Source: a gamma proteobacterium endosymbiont of Lamellibrachia anaximandri | GTDB taxonomy: Bacteria > Pseudomonadota > Gammaproteobacteria > Chromatiales > Chromatiaceae | DNA: 60,447 bases | Direction: 5' to 3' | NCBI GenBank assembly: GCA_016756855.1 | Contig: JAESPD010000018.1 | Span: 1 to 60,447, forward strand | Part shown: one piece after another, positions 16,706 to 26,989 of the stretch | Layout of the letters: every line of letters begins with the position of its first letter | How positions within the stretch are numbered: the stretch's first letter is position 1 | The notes under the pieces: model-generated | The model's input: only the letters and a program-made list of their open reading frames with translations | What the model was told of the DNA's origin: nothing | The model's database searches: none | Position numbers and translations under genes: made by a program

Positions 16706-19273
16706 ATGACGGAAAACGCACCCAAACACACGCCTATGATTCAGCAATATCTTCGCATCAAGGGGGAACACCCCAATATGCTGGTGTTCTATCGCATGGG
16801 AGATTTCTACGAGCTCTTTTTCGCAGACGCGGAGAAGGCCTCACGCCTGCTCGACATCACCCTGACCAAGCGGGGCCAGTCCGCCGGTAAGCCGATCCCC
16901 ATGGCCGGGATCCCCTATCACGCCGCCGAAGGCTATCTGGCCAAACTGGTGCGTTTGGGGGAATCAGTCGCCATCTGCGAACAGATCGGCGACCCAGCGA
17001 CCAGCAAAGGTCCGGTGGAACGCAAGGTGGTACGTATCGTTACCCCCGGCACGGTGACTGACGAGGCCCTGCTCGAAGAACGGCGGGAAAACCTACTGGC
17101 TGCGCTTTATGAAACGGAGAAGGGTTTCGGCCTCGCGGTGCTTGACCTCGGCAGCGGCCGTTTCACAGTCCAGCAACTCGACACAAATGAAGCGCTAACC
17201 AGCGAACTCGAACGACTGCATCCGGCAGAACTGCTGCTGGATGAGGACTCCTGCCTGCCGGAGAGTCTCGACCTGCAGTGCGGCATCACCCGCCGCCCTG
17301 TCTGGCATTTCGATCTGGACGCCGCCACCCAACTGCTGACACGCCAATTCGGCACCCGTGAACTCACCGGCTTCGGCTGTCAGGATCAGCCCCTGGCAGT
17401 CGGCGCTGCCGGTTGTCTGTTGCAGTATGTGGAGGAGACCCAACACAGCGCCCTGCCCCACATCCGCAGCCTGCGGGTCGAACGGCGTGAGGACGCCATT
17501 ATCATCGATGCCGCCACCCGCCGCAATCTCGAACTGGATCACTCCCTGTCGAACCAGCCCCAACACACTTTGGCAGGTATCATGGATCGCACTTCCACGC
17601 CGATGGGCAGCCGTATGCTGCGGCGCTGGATCAACCGACCCCTGCGGGATGCCGGTGCCGTCTCTGAGCGCCACGCGGCGATCGATGAATTACTTACCCA
17701 CCGAGCCTTTCCCACTCTGCAGGAGACGCTGCAGGGTATCGGCGATATCGAACGAATCCTTGCCAGGGTTGCATTGAAGAGCGCACGTCCACGGGATCTC
17801 AGTGTGCTGCGGGACGCCCTAGGAACCCTGCCCGAGCTGCAGCAGCAGTTGACACTGCTCACCTCGCCCCTGCCTGGGATCCTGTCGGATATGATCGGCA
17901 GACATCCGGAGGTTCACGATCTGCTGCAACGCGCCATCATCGAACAGCCACCGATGCTGATCCGCGACGGCGGTGTATTGGCGGAAGGTTATGATGAAGA
18001 GCTCGACAGACTGCGCAACCTGTCGCAAAATGCCGACCAGTTTCTGCTCGACCTGGAACAGCGCGAGCGGCAGCGCACCGGCATCAGCAATCTCAAGGTC
18101 AGCTACAATCGGGTACACGGCTACTACATCGAGATCAGCCGTCTTCAATCGGATAAGGCGCCGGAAGATTACGTCCGCCGCCAGACATTGAAGGGGGCAG
18201 AACGTTTCATCACCCCGGAACTGAAGAAGTTCGAGGATCAGGTACTCAGTGCCAGAGAGCGTTCACTGGCACGGGAAAAATCACTCTACAATGAACTATT
18301 GGACCGACTGGGAGTGCACCTCCAACCCCTGCAAAACTGTGCTGAGGGTCTCGCCGCCCTGGATGTCCTCTGTAATCTGGCGGAACGGGCCGAGACCCTC
18401 GACCTGCGCCAGCCTGAGCTGAATCGGGAGCCTGGCCTCGAGATCCTGGATGGCCGTCACCCAGTTGTAGAGCAGGTCAGCAGCACACCCTTCGTTGCCA
18501 ACAACGTGCGCTTCGATGAGAAACGCCGCATCCTGATCATCACCGGCCCCAACATGGGCGGCAAATCGACCTACATGCGGCAGATCGCAATCATCACGCT
18601 GCTGGCCTATGCGGGCAGTTTCATACCGGCAAAGGCGGCCAGCCTAGGCCCCATCGACCGCATATTCTCCCGCATCGGCGCGTCGGACGATCTTGCCGGT
18701 GGACGTTCCACCTTTATGGTGGAGATGGAGGAGACCGCAAACATCCTGCACAACGCCTCCGAGCAGAGCCTGGTGTTGATGGATGAGATCGGACGCGGCA
18801 CTTCCACCTTCGACGGACTCTCCCTCGCCTGGGCCTGCGGCGTCGAGTTGGCAACACGCATCCGCGCGTTCACCCTCTTCGCCACCCACTACTTTGAACT
18901 GACCACCCTGCCCGATGAGTATCCCGGCATCGCCAACGTACATCTGGATGCAGTGGAACATGGCGACTCCATCGTCTTTCTGCACGCTGTGCGGGAGGGA
19001 CCGGCAAATCAGAGTTACGGACTGCAGGTCGCAGCACTGGCGGGGGTTCCCAAGGGCGTGATAAAACGTGCCCGGCAGCGATTACTGGAATTGGAACAGG
19101 CAGCCCAGCAACACGCGGACCAACAGCAGAACCAGTTGCCTCTGTTTGCAGCGGAACCTCAAGAGTCTCCCGCACTTGATATGTTGCGTGAGATCGATCC
19201 CGATGATCTCTCTCCCAGAGCGGCACTGGAACAGCTCTATCTGCTGAAAAAGAAGCTGGAGCTACAAACATAG
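16706..19273 (+). CDS. mutS: DNA mismatch repair protein MutS
   Basis: This 855-residue MutS recognises mismatches and recruits MutL. The N-terminal mismatch-binding motif lies in [10 protein letters not shown]. Connector, lever and clamp regions follow. The ATPase domain has Walker [11 protein letters not shown] at about residue 612 and [12 protein letters not shown]. Length equals the family norm. Its direct neighbours are not repair genes. Confidence 0.98.
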   Translation: MTENAPKHTPMIQQYLRIKGEHPNMLVFYRMGDFYELFFADAEKASRLLDITLTKRGQSAGKPIPMAGIPYHAAEGYLAKLVRLGESVAICEQIGDPATSKGPVERKVVRIVTPGTVTDEALLEERRENLLAALYETEKGFGLAVLDLGSGRFTVQQLDTNEALTSELERLHPAELLLDEDSCLPESLDLQCGITRRPVWHFDLDAATQLLTRQFGTRELTGFGCQDQPLAVGAAGCLLQYVEETQHSALPHIRSLRVERREDAIIIDAATRRNLELDHSLSNQPQHTLAGIMDRTSTPMGSRMLRRWINRPLRDAGAVSERHAAIDELLTHRAFPTLQETLQGIGDIERILARVALKSARPRDLSVLRDALGTLPELQQQLTLLTSPLPGILSDMIGRHPEVHDLLQRAIIEQPPMLIRDGGVLAEGYDEELDRLRNLSQNADQFLLDLEQRERQRTGISNLKVSYNRVHGYYIEISRLQSDKAPEDYVRRQTLKGAERFITPELKKFEDQVLSARERSLAREKSLYNELLDRLGVHLQPLQNCAEGLAALDVLCNLAERAETLDLRQPELNREPGLEILDGRHPVVEQVSSTPFVANNVRFDEKRRILIITGPNMGGKSTYMRQIAIITLLAYAGSFIPAKAASLGPIDRIFSRIGASDDLAGGRSTFMVEMEETANILHNASEQSLVLMDEIGRGTSTFDGLSLAWACGVELATRIRAFTLFATHYFELTTLPDEYPGIANVHLDAVEHGDSIVFLHAVREGPANQSYGLQVAALAGVPKGVIKRARQRLLELEQAAQQHADQQQNQLPLFAAEPQESPALDMLREIDPDDLSPRAALEQLYLLKKKLELQT

Positions 19274-19304
19274 AAAAATCAAACCCCAATCAAGGAGTAT
19301 CACA

Positions 19305-19514
19305 ATGAGTGACCATGTCTACAAAAAGATCGAAGTGGTGGGTTCTTCCACCAAAAGCAGCGACGCGGCAATCCGCAATGCTATTAAACGCGCGGGGAAG
19401 TCGGTCCACAACATGAACTGGTTCGAGGTGGTCGAGACCCGTGGCCATATCCTGGACGGCAAGGTGTCTCACTGGCAGGTCACCGTGAAGATCGGATTTC
19501 GCCTGGATGACTGA
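19305..19514 (+). CDS. Dodecin flavin-binding protein
   Basis: This 69-residue protein forms hollow dodecamers that store or buffer flavins. The family pattern is clear: H-V-Y-K-K-I-E-V-V-G-S-S, D-A-A-I-R-N-A-I-K-R-A, M-N-W-F-E-V-V-E-T-R-G with the flavin-stacking Trp, and a final W-Q-V-T-V-K-I-G-F-R-L. It follows mutS by 31 nt with its own AAGGAG site. A 40-bp remnant of a second dodecin gene is at 25351-25390. Confidence 0.95.
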   Translation: MSDHVYKKIEVVGSSTKSSDAAIRNAIKRAGKSVHNMNWFEVVETRGHILDGKVSHWQVTVKIGFRLDD

Positions 19515-19730
19515 GACGATCCTGTTTAGCCTTCGCCTTGCAGCGTCACTGAAAACGTAAGGGATCGATCCCATTGGGATCGGAGATAGTGACAGGACCA
19601 CTGGATTGGTCAATACAAGTGGGCCATATATACCGCAGGAACTGATCCTGATCAGGTACAACCGAAAACGAGTGGTAGAGAATCACGTCGAAATATCCTC
19701 TGCACTTTTCCAGATAACACAGGAGATGAG

Positions 19731-20123
19731 ATGGACTGGAAAGCCACCGCCATTGGTTTTGTCTCGACTGTCATTGTCGGACTGGTTATACAACTGATTT
19801 ATGTATTGGTAGCGGCCCTGATTGGCGCCTACGGCTTTCATTCCCCGTGGTTATCAGAATACAAGGAGGTATTCTGGCTTGGCGGTGCAACATTGGCTTT
19901 TGCCATCACCATGCTGATGGGAGGCGCCATTACCGTCGCTGTCGCCCGCTCCTCACGTCTGATCAATCCCGTAGTGGCCTGTACATTGGCTGGCCTGGTC
20001 TCTCTGATGACCTCACTCGATTATAGCCATCTGCAGTGGTTGAGCCTGGTATACCTGTTGATGAGCGGTGTATTTTCGGCCATTGGCGGCAAGATTGTGC
20101 TGAGTCGCAGTATCCGTACTTAA
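19731..20123 (+). CDS. Small integral membrane protein, unknown function
   Basis: This 130-residue protein has four hydrophobic segments that can span the membrane: about 7-36, 49-73, 82-94 and 103-124. The start follows AGGAG closely. I recognise no family motif. Upstream, 19515-19730 has nothing identifiable. Confidence 0.6.
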   Translation: MDWKATAIGFVSTVIVGLVIQLIYVLVAALIGAYGFHSPWLSEYKEVFWLGGATLAFAITMLMGGAITVAVARSSRLINPVVACTLAGLVSLMTSLDYSHLQWLSLVYLLMSGVFSAIGGKIVLSRSIRT

Positions 20124-20487
20124 AAAGAGGGCAGAGATGAGTGTCACTCACTTAAAGCACAACGCGCCAATACTTGAACGTTTGAGTAGGTTGGGTTACT
20201 ACGTCTTTATGGCCGTAAAACAACAATTTGCGCCAATATTATCGTGTTACGCTACGCTAACATGACCTACTGTTTGTCGAGGCAGGTGATTTCAAGCCTT
20301 TGGCATATAAACATTATTGCCTTAAGCAAGACATCCGCCATACCCTATTCCACTATCTTTCGCTTCTTGAAGAAGGAGTGGGAGACGATTCTTCCATCTG
20401 CCGTTACGTTCCACAGATGGTATAGTTTCCCCAGCATCGCCTGTGCATCCATCCCAATAACCACCAGCCAAGCCGAAAGGACAGAAA
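20124..20487. other. Intergenic region with degraded dispersed repeat
   Basis: About 360 bp without a credible gene. At 20187-20273 the ends GTAGGTTGGGTTA and TAACATGACCTAC form an imperfect inverted repeat with an inner TTACGCTACGCTAA hairpin. This resembles the 54721-54745 element (GGTTACGCTGCGCTAACC) and looks like a diverged intergenic repeat. Confidence 0.5.
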
Positions 20488-21465
20488 ATGAAAGGAATTG
20501 TATCCCAACCCAATACCCTATCTGACAGACGTGGTTTTCAACGTGGCTTCCTCAACGCCGTGGCACTTATCCTCTCCGGTCTGCTGCTGAGTGCCTGCGG
20601 CACAGGCGCATCAAAGATCAAACTGACAAATGGGCACATGGACAAACTCAGGCTCGCCTTTGTCGGACGGGAGTTTGTTTTTCGAACGGATTGGCACTCC
20701 AAAATGGTTATTTACAAAGGCAAGCCGGTTCACTGGTATGCCACCCATTACAACCAATCCCCACATGATAAGAAAGAGCAGCAGAAGCTCGGCAAGTTTC
20801 AGGCGCGTGGAGGAGACGTTGCCACCTTCACCGATGTCAGGCCGTGGACACACCATGCACTGGCGCTCTATTTCAAAAATCAGCAAGGCAATAGAGGCAT
20901 CCTCAGAATAAGCACACCCAACAAAGATTCTTGGGGTAGCGAATTCTATGAAGACATGACAAACCAAACAGCCACCGTGGACTGGGTCGAGGATCAGCTC
21001 ACTAACGCAACCATCAAGTTCCTTGACAAGACGGAAACGAGCACCGCAGAGATCCCCGCTACGCTGCCGACACCACCGACCCAGCCGGAACTGACTCCCG
21101 TTGCGCCCGTCGCACCAGCCCCGGCACAGATGGCTGAACCATCGATTTCCCGCCTCACCGTAGCCGCAACACCATCCCGTGTCAGGCACGGAGAGGTCTT
21201 GAAACTGCAACTCGACTACACCATCGACGCGGCCGACGGGCAGCCTGTGCAGGTGACCGAATCACGCAACCTGGTCTTCAACAGCAAGGCTCTGCCGGGT
21301 TATCCCAAAGAACGACAGGAAACCCGCAGCAGCGGGAAGCATGCGACCAGCTTCCGGCAGAAGATCCCGCCACAGGCAACACCAGGCACCTATACTTACA
21401 AAGGCGAGGTCTGTATCCAGACCGGTTGTACCAGCCGGCTAGTGAGGTTCACAATCGAACCCTGA
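20488..21465 (+). CDS. Lipoprotein with C-terminal Ig-like domain, unknown function
   Basis: The 325-residue protein has a signal peptide ending in the lipobox L-L-S-A-C (Cys at about residue 37), so it should be lipidated at the periplasmic face. A proline/alanine/threonine-rich linker lies at about residues 190-220. The C-terminal ~100 residues (S-R-L-T-V-A-A-T-P-S ... Y-T-Y-K-G-E-V-C-I-Q-T-G-C) resemble a beta-sandwich domain with a Cys pair. The middle region is not recognised. It is convergent with the large secreted protein at 21507-25151 (41 nt gap); a shared envelope role is only a guess. Confidence 0.65.
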   Translation: MKGIVSQPNTLSDRRGFQRGFLNAVALILSGLLLSACGTGASKIKLTNGHMDKLRLAFVGREFVFRTDWHSKMVIYKGKPVHWYATHYNQSPHDKKEQQKLGKFQARGGDVATFTDVRPWTHHALALYFKNQQGNRGILRISTPNKDSWGSEFYEDMTNQTATVDWVEDQLTNATIKFLDKTETSTAEIPATLPTPPTQPELTPVAPVAPAPAQMAEPSISRLTVAATPSRVRHGEVLKLQLDYTIDAADGQPVQVTESRNLVFNSKALPGYPKERQETRSSGKHATSFRQKIPPQATPGTYTYKGEVCIQTGCTSRLVRFTIEP

Positions 21466-21506
21466 CAATTCGACCATTTAGAAGTGACGGCTGACGCATT
21501 GTCTGG

Positions 21507-24500
21507 TTAAAAATCGGTATGTTCGAAACATTCTCCAAACTCGTAGATACCCGGGGCCTTGCCATCGCATTGACTGCTGAAATCGCCTTCCCATTTATCG
21601 AACCCCGAAGACTTGGTCTTGGCTGCGGGCTGTGACGACTTGGTTGCCCACCCCGCATTTGCGTTGTTGCCGGGTTGCCGTCTGGGTGTCTTGGGCGCAG
21701 TATGGAGATTTTGGCGATGGCTCTGTTCGTACTTTTTCATCAAATCGCCATACTTGCGTTGGTTCTCCCGCACCTTGCGCTGGATGATGTCGTCGGAATA
21801 GGCACCCGGATTTACTGTTGTACTGGTGCTACGCGCGGCCTTGGCCTGACTGACCGCCCCCAGGACACCCATCAGGGCTCCCCTCAAGGCCTGGGCTGAA
21901 CGTCTGTTCTCTTCCCGGCGCTGTTGATAGCGCGCCCGTTCGCGGTCCCGCTCGTAGGCACTCCTCTCCCCTTCCCGACGCGCCCGCTCTATGGCCTCCT
22001 CGCGCTCCATTTGGGCGATCCGTTTGGCGTCCTCCAGCAGGGTGCGGACATCCTGATCCTGTCCCAACCGGGTCGAGGCATTCTGCATTGCCCTCTTTAG
22101 CGCATCAATGCTCTCATCGACATTGCCGCGCTCCAGATTGCTGATCGCGTTTTGGATAGCTTCCCGATAGCGTTTATCACGTTCCGCAAGCAGCTGAATG
22201 GTACCGTAGTTCTGATTCAGCCATGCATGCTCCGGGTCTGCGTCTCGGGCCTGGTTGGCCAGACGCATTGCCCGCTGGAAATCGCCATCGGCATTGGCGG
22301 CCCTGATGGCACTGACATACTGCTCCGCGGGGCTTGCCTGTTCGTATCCGCCGTCGCCCCATGCACCGTCATCTGCACCACCCTGTTGCCCACCACCGGC
22401 ATGTTTCCGGATGGCCTGTCGGATGAGTTCCTTTCGGCGTTCAGGGTCCGGCTCGGTGAGCATGATCTCGGTGATCTTGTCAGTGAGTGCCTCTTCGCCG
22501 GAGGCTGCCGTCTTTGGCGCCTCGTCACCGTAACCACTCTCGGCGCTGCCCCATCCGTCATCGGCCTCTGTCTCTTTCTGCTTATTCTGCTCGGCCAGAC
22601 GGGCCTTCTCCTCCTCTACCTTCCTCCGCTTTTCCTCCTCGGCACGGCGGGCCTGCTTCCGTTTTTTCTCCTTGTCGAGCCAGGACTCTTCCTCTTCCGC
22701 CTTTTGCCTTGCACCTTCGGACATCTGCCGGGCATAGTCTCGCATGGCATCTGGATCGGGTTGGCTACCAGCCAAGCCCCGGATCGTAGCGAGCTTTTTC
22801 GGATCGACTTCACTCAGGTTGCCATTGGCGATGGCGACGATTTTGTCCATCTCTGCCTGGTTTGCCGCGATCTCACCCAGCAGTTGCTCGACGCGCTGTT
22901 GATTCTCCGGGCTGTCTGCGTTGCCTGAAAACAGGATGCCTTCCAGCTCCGCCGTTGCCTTGCGGTTTCGCTTGTCCGCCCAGCGCGCTTTGTCGTTAAG
23001 GTGTTGCACCATGGCGTTTTTCTGTGCCGACCAGTCGGAGCGCTCGTTGAAGGTCTCCATCTCGGCTGCCATATTGGCCGCCGCCCCGATTCCGACAGCG
23101 TTTCCAACCACTTCGGCCCCGGCCTTTCCCATGGCCGGTAGGCCATCCCGCAGAAATTCCGACTTGCGTCCCTCCGCCTTGGCCTGCGCCTCCATTTCAC
23201 CCATCCGGCGGCCGATGATCTCCTTGTTGGGGTCGACCAGCATCTGCTGGCCCAGATCCTGCAAATTCGAGGTGGTCGTGTCTGTATTGGCGGCCTGCTG
23301 TTTCAACCGACCCAGTTCACTCTGTTCAGCAGCGGTCAACGACCCCGGTTTCTTCTCCAGATCACGAATCTTGTTTTCCAGCTCGATCTTCTTGATGCGC
23401 TGCCGCATCCGGGTATCTTCCACCGCCTTGCGCATCGGCTCATATCCCGAACCCTCTTTGACGATGTCCGCCATGTCCTTCCCGGTGACGGTCTGGTCGG
23501 AGCGATCCAGCACCTCACCCAGCTTTCGCGCCGTGGCTTCACCCATCTGCAGGCCAGCTTCCACGCCGGCTCCGACAGCACCTTTGATGTTTGGCTTGGA
23601 CTTGGGGAGTCGGCCATCGATGGCGGTCACCTTGGCCTTGCCTCTCTTGCCCACAACCACCACGTCAGTCGGGCCATCTGCCCAGGAGGGCCGCCTACCG
23701 GCAGAGGGGAGATCCGGATCTGGAATACCCTGCCCTCTTCTTGCGCCTATTCCGCTCGCAGGCAGATCACCGTCACTTGAAATTCCCCTCTTCGGGGCAC
23801 CGCCATCCGGACTGTCGATTCCACCCTGCTTCTTCGCGTTGGCACTCTGTTCCGCCGCGTTTAGCCGCCGCTGCAGCTCATCATCAGGAATCGCGCCCTT
23901 GACCGGCTCTCCCCGATCTTTCCAGCCGCCACTGTAGGTCTCATCAGCCGTCTTCCTGCGTTTCTCGCCACTGAGAAATCTATCGCCGACCTCGTTGCCC
24001 TCCCGCACCCGCCGCCGATTGTTATCAATGTCATCGGCAGCGTTTCTGTTCCACTCCTTTTCCGCCGGATCGGCACTGTTTGCGTTGCGATAGGACTGCT
24101 CGACGTTTTCCGTCACCTTGTCCCGGACATCCCCACGACGATTTGCCCTCTGCTCAGCTGCATCCATATACTTATTGGATCTCTTTTGCCACTCTTTCAC
24201 CTTTTGCGCCTGAACCTCCGGTGAATCGCCCAGATCAGCGATGCCTGCGGTCACCGGATCACCATATTTCTGAAAGGCCTTTGCCTGGTCGACCAGCGTA
24301 TCGGCCTGGGATTTGCCGGTTTTCGGGTCGATCTTAGCCAGCGCCCTCATCTCGGGATCGGGATGCTCTGCCAGCGAACGTCTGAACTCCCCCTGGTCTT
24401 TGACAAAGGCGCCTTTGGTCTCGTCATACCTGACCCGGTCCGACGCCTTGTCCATCTTCGACACCGACTTGCCCATGGTCTTCAGGTCACCGTCCGCGCG

Positions 24501-25151
24501 CCCGTGGTGATATTTGGATGAGTGGTCGATCCCTTCACCCCGTGCATCCCTCACCTCCCCAAGGTTGCCGGTGGCATCACGCCCGCCAGGGGTCTTGAAG
24601 GAGTCGAAATCGGTCTCCTTGGCCTTGTTCCCCGCCGCAGTCTCCTTGCGCCAGTAGACATGGTCATCCGTATGGTCGACCACCTTGCTGGGGTTGCTGG
24701 TATCGACATCATGACCGCGCCGCTTCAGCTCCTCGACCATTTTCCTGTCGATCTGATCCGTGTTGCCTGCGGTATCGACATCGGCCCGCACATCCTTGGT
24801 ATTACTTCCGGTCTGGGCGGCACCGGTCTGCTTGATCATCTCATCAACGCGTTTGTTACGCGTGTCCAGACGATTATATTTTTCCTGGAGGCGATTCCGA
24901 TCCGATCGGTAACGGTCAAAGAGTGCATCCTGATCGGCGCCGGGTTTATTGGCCTGATTTCGATAACCTTCACGCAGGGCATCCAATTCCTTTTGCTGAG
25001 CAGCACGCAACTGGTCGATGGGGATGGCGCCGTCTTGAATAGCGGTTTCAGAGTATGTCGGGGTGAGATACCCCAGGGAAAGACAGAGGACGATGCAGAT
25101 CCTTGCAAGGCTCTGCAGGTGCGGATGAAAACGTTTTTTCACACTGCCCAT
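21507..25151 (-). CDS. Large secreted, charged coiled-coil/TPR-like protein, unknown function
   Basis: The protein is 1,214 residues from the ATG at 25151, chosen because GGGAG lies six bases upstream and a signal peptide (K-K-R-F then A-R-I-C-I-V-L-C-L-S-L, ending near residue 35) starts there; the frame runs 22 codons further. Most of it is extremely charged (Lys, Glu, Asp, Arg, Gln), with long predicted coiled coils, for example E-E-K-R-R-K-V-E-E-E-K. Residues ~960-1080 look like TPR helices (A-I-R-A-A-N-A-D-G-D-F-Q-R-A-M-R-L-A). It is tail-most in the unusual cluster, 271 nt after the GTPase gene, so co-transcription is uncertain. No catalytic motif was seen. Confidence 0.75.
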   Translation of the reverse strand: MGSVKKRFHPHLQSLARICIVLCLSLGYLTPTYSETAIQDGAIPIDQLRAAQQKELDALREGYRNQANKPGADQDALFDRYRSDRNRLQEKYNRLDTRNKRVDEMIKQTGAAQTGSNTKDVRADVDTAGNTDQIDRKMVEELKRRGHDVDTSNPSKVVDHTDDHVYWRKETAAGNKAKETDFDSFKTPGGRDATGNLGEVRDARGEGIDHSSKYHHGRADGDLKTMGKSVSKMDKASDRVRYDETKGAFVKDQGEFRRSLAEHPDPEMRALAKIDPKTGKSQADTLVDQAKAFQKYGDPVTAGIADLGDSPEVQAQKVKEWQKRSNKYMDAAEQRANRRGDVRDKVTENVEQSYRNANSADPAEKEWNRNAADDIDNNRRRVREGNEVGDRFLSGEKRRKTADETYSGGWKDRGEPVKGAIPDDELQRRLNAAEQSANAKKQGGIDSPDGGAPKRGISSDGDLPASGIGARRGQGIPDPDLPSAGRRPSWADGPTDVVVVGKRGKAKVTAIDGRLPKSKPNIKGAVGAGVEAGLQMGEATARKLGEVLDRSDQTVTGKDMADIVKEGSGYEPMRKAVEDTRMRQRIKKIELENKIRDLEKKPGSLTAAEQSELGRLKQQAANTDTTTSNLQDLGQQMLVDPNKEIIGRRMGEMEAQAKAEGRKSEFLRDGLPAMGKAGAEVVGNAVGIGAAANMAAEMETFNERSDWSAQKNAMVQHLNDKARWADKRNRKATAELEGILFSGNADSPENQQRVEQLLGEIAANQAEMDKIVAIANGNLSEVDPKKLATIRGLAGSQPDPDAMRDYARQMSEGARQKAEEEESWLDKEKKRKQARRAEEEKRRKVEEEKARLAEQNKQKETEADDGWGSAESGYGDEAPKTAASGEEALTDKITEIMLTEPDPERRKELIRQAIRKHAGGGQQGGADDGAWGDGGYEQASPAEQYVSAIRAANADGDFQRAMRLANQARDADPEHAWLNQNYGTIQLLAERDKRYREAIQNAISNLERGNVDESIDALKRAMQNASTRLGQDQDVRTLLEDAKRIAQMEREEAIERARREGERSAYERDRERARYQQRREENRRSAQALRGALMGVLGAVSQAKAARSTSTTVNPGAYSDDIIQRKVRENQRKYGDLMKKYEQSHRQNLHTAPKTPRRQPGNNANAGWATKSSQPAAKTKSSGFDKWEGDFSSQCDGKAPGIYEFGECFEHTDF

Positions 25152-25350
25152 GTCCATCTCCCAATGATCAGGCATTTGGGGAAAGCCGGTATTGTTCCCC
25201 GTTTGATGGGACGCCACCAGTTGCTGATAGGGAAATCTGATCCGTCAGCATGTGTGATTATCCATCTGAATAAATTATAACCACTCTCGATGCATACTTA
25301 CTAATCGCCGGATGCTCCTAGTGCCTGTTAACACTATGCGGATACCCATT

Positions 25351-25390
25351 GCAGGTCACCGTGAAGATCGGTTTTCGCTTGGATCATTAA
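25351..25390 (+). pseudogene. Remnant of a second dodecin gene (3' end only)
   Basis: Forty bases match the end of the dodecin gene at 19475-19514 with about six differences. They still spell Q-V-T-V-K-I-G-F-R-L-D-H followed by TAA. The upstream part shows no dodecin similarity. The remnant has the same orientation as the intact gene, so the two ends form direct repeats around 19515-25350. Confidence 0.75.
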
Positions 25391-25422
25391 TAAGCGTTCT
25401 CCCGGCGATCAGGCTGACCGAT

Positions 25423-26988
25423 TTAATTTTGGCGATCTGCAGATCCGGGGCCTCTACTAAGATTGTACTCGATCCTCTCGTAGGATCGTGCGAGTGCATT
25501 TGCAGCTGAAATCGTAGCCCTGCCGGCACCCATTACGTCATTCGCCCTTTGGTACCAATACCTCTTTCGCTCAAGGCAGGCAGCAAGGAGAGTCGCGGGG
25601 TCCGCTTGCTGGTCAGCCCCCAGTCTTTCGCCTATAGACGCGCCATACTCGCCGGTTATCTGCAGCAGGTGTTGCGCTTCATCCGGGGTAATCTCCAATC
25701 CACCATCGTAATAGCTGCGTAGTATTCGTAATTCGGTGAATTCATGTTGCTGTGCTTCAAAGGCCTCGAACTTTGCCCTGATCTGCGAGACGATTCCGCG
25801 CTCCAGCCCGGAGAGTCTTCTCTCTGCAACAAAACAACTCGCAGCGGTCTTGTGCAATCCGGTACTCAGCTTGATCAAAAAAGCGCGGTTGCCAAAATGA
25901 GACATGACACAATCCGTGAGTTGGGGCAGACCACTCCGGCTGACCAACGCCTGAGACAGAGCATCCTTTTCACCAATGCCGTCAGATATTGCTGAATATG
26001 CCTCCCCTATACCAAATTGCCCCAGCCGCATCAAAAGTGATTGCCGACGCTGTGGGGAGACGTCAATGTCGTCGTATTCACGTTGAGCAAAGCGATTGAC
26101 GTTCCGGATCAGTCGTTGAAAACGCGCTTGCGGCAACCTGGCCAATTGCAGAAGCGTCCCATGTTCTTCCCTGGTAAGTGTCTTTGCACCAAACGCCAAC
26201 AGCCCGGAAACCGGAAAAATATTATAAAAAACCCCCTTGACCTCATTATGCTCTGAGCGGAGCCGGTTAATGACATTTTGTCCGCCGGCCAGCGGGTTAT
26301 CCTCTGTCGGCCAATAGGCGTCAATTCGTGTAAGCACACCGATGGTGTTTATCGGCGACGCCTCTCCTATGGATGCACCCTGAAACTCTTCAAGAATGCT
26401 TTTGTCCGACTGGCCTATGCTCTGGCTGAACAGATAGAGGATAGCGTCCGCACCTGAGGCCTCAGCCTCGGTTCGCTCAGTGAGCTTGTGTGCATCCAGA
26501 CCGAGAAAATCAAGGGTATTGCGGCTGTCATCCAGATAGGCAGACCCAAGACCAGGGGTATCGATAAGGTTGAAGTTTTTCAGCATATCGTTTGGGTAAC
26601 CGACTTCGACATACTTGATCTGTTTCAATTGTTCCATATCGAAACCCCGCCGTCGGGTCAGCGATTCCAGTTCTTCGAGGGACTTCTCCTCGGCTGGACG
26701 GTCATCCTTGTAGTGGACCAGCAGAAACGGTTCCGAAGCATATCTCAGCCAGTTGACATTGAAGGTAAGTTCCTCCGCGCCAGTGGCCACCATCTGCTCA
26801 CCGAGCAGCGCATTCATCATGGTCGATTTACCCGCCTTGATTTTCCCGACAATGGCAACCTGCATGGGCTGGTGAAGCCGCTGGTAATGAGACTGCAGTT
26901 CACAATGCAGTTCCTGTAGGGAGGGGTGGCCTTGCGTCAGGGCAAGAACTGACTCGAACAGTTCTCTGGAATTTTGCTGGATATTCAC
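25423..26988 (-). CDS. Dynamin-like GTPase, second of a pair
   Basis: This 521-residue large GTPase has G1 G-K-I-K-A-G-K-S-T-M-M-N-A-L-L, G3 D-T-P-G-L-G-S and G4 T-R-I-D, then a long helical stalk region. These features match bacterial dynamin-like proteins, which often come in pairs and remodel membranes. The start is taken as GTG at 26988, one base after the stop of the upstream GTPase; a TTG at 27021 would give 11 more residues overlapping that gene. Bacterial dynamin pairs usually form hetero-oligomers. Confidence 0.85.
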   Translation of the reverse strand: MNIQQNSRELFESVLALTQGHPSLQELHCELQSHYQRLHQPMQVAIVGKIKAGKSTMMNALLGEQMVATGAEELTFNVNWLRYASEPFLLVHYKDDRPAEEKSLEELESLTRRRGFDMEQLKQIKYVEVGYPNDMLKNFNLIDTPGLGSAYLDDSRNTLDFLGLDAHKLTERTEAEASGADAILYLFSQSIGQSDKSILEEFQGASIGEASPINTIGVLTRIDAYWPTEDNPLAGGQNVINRLRSEHNEVKGVFYNIFPVSGLLAFGAKTLTREEHGTLLQLARLPQARFQRLIRNVNRFAQREYDDIDVSPQRRQSLLMRLGQFGIGEAYSAISDGIGEKDALSQALVSRSGLPQLTDCVMSHFGNRAFLIKLSTGLHKTAASCFVAERRLSGLERGIVSQIRAKFEAFEAQQHEFTELRILRSYYDGGLEITPDEAQHLLQITGEYGASIGERLGADQQADPATLLAACLERKRYWYQRANDVMGAGRATISAANALARSYERIEYNLSRGPGSADRQN

Positions 26989-26989
26989 G

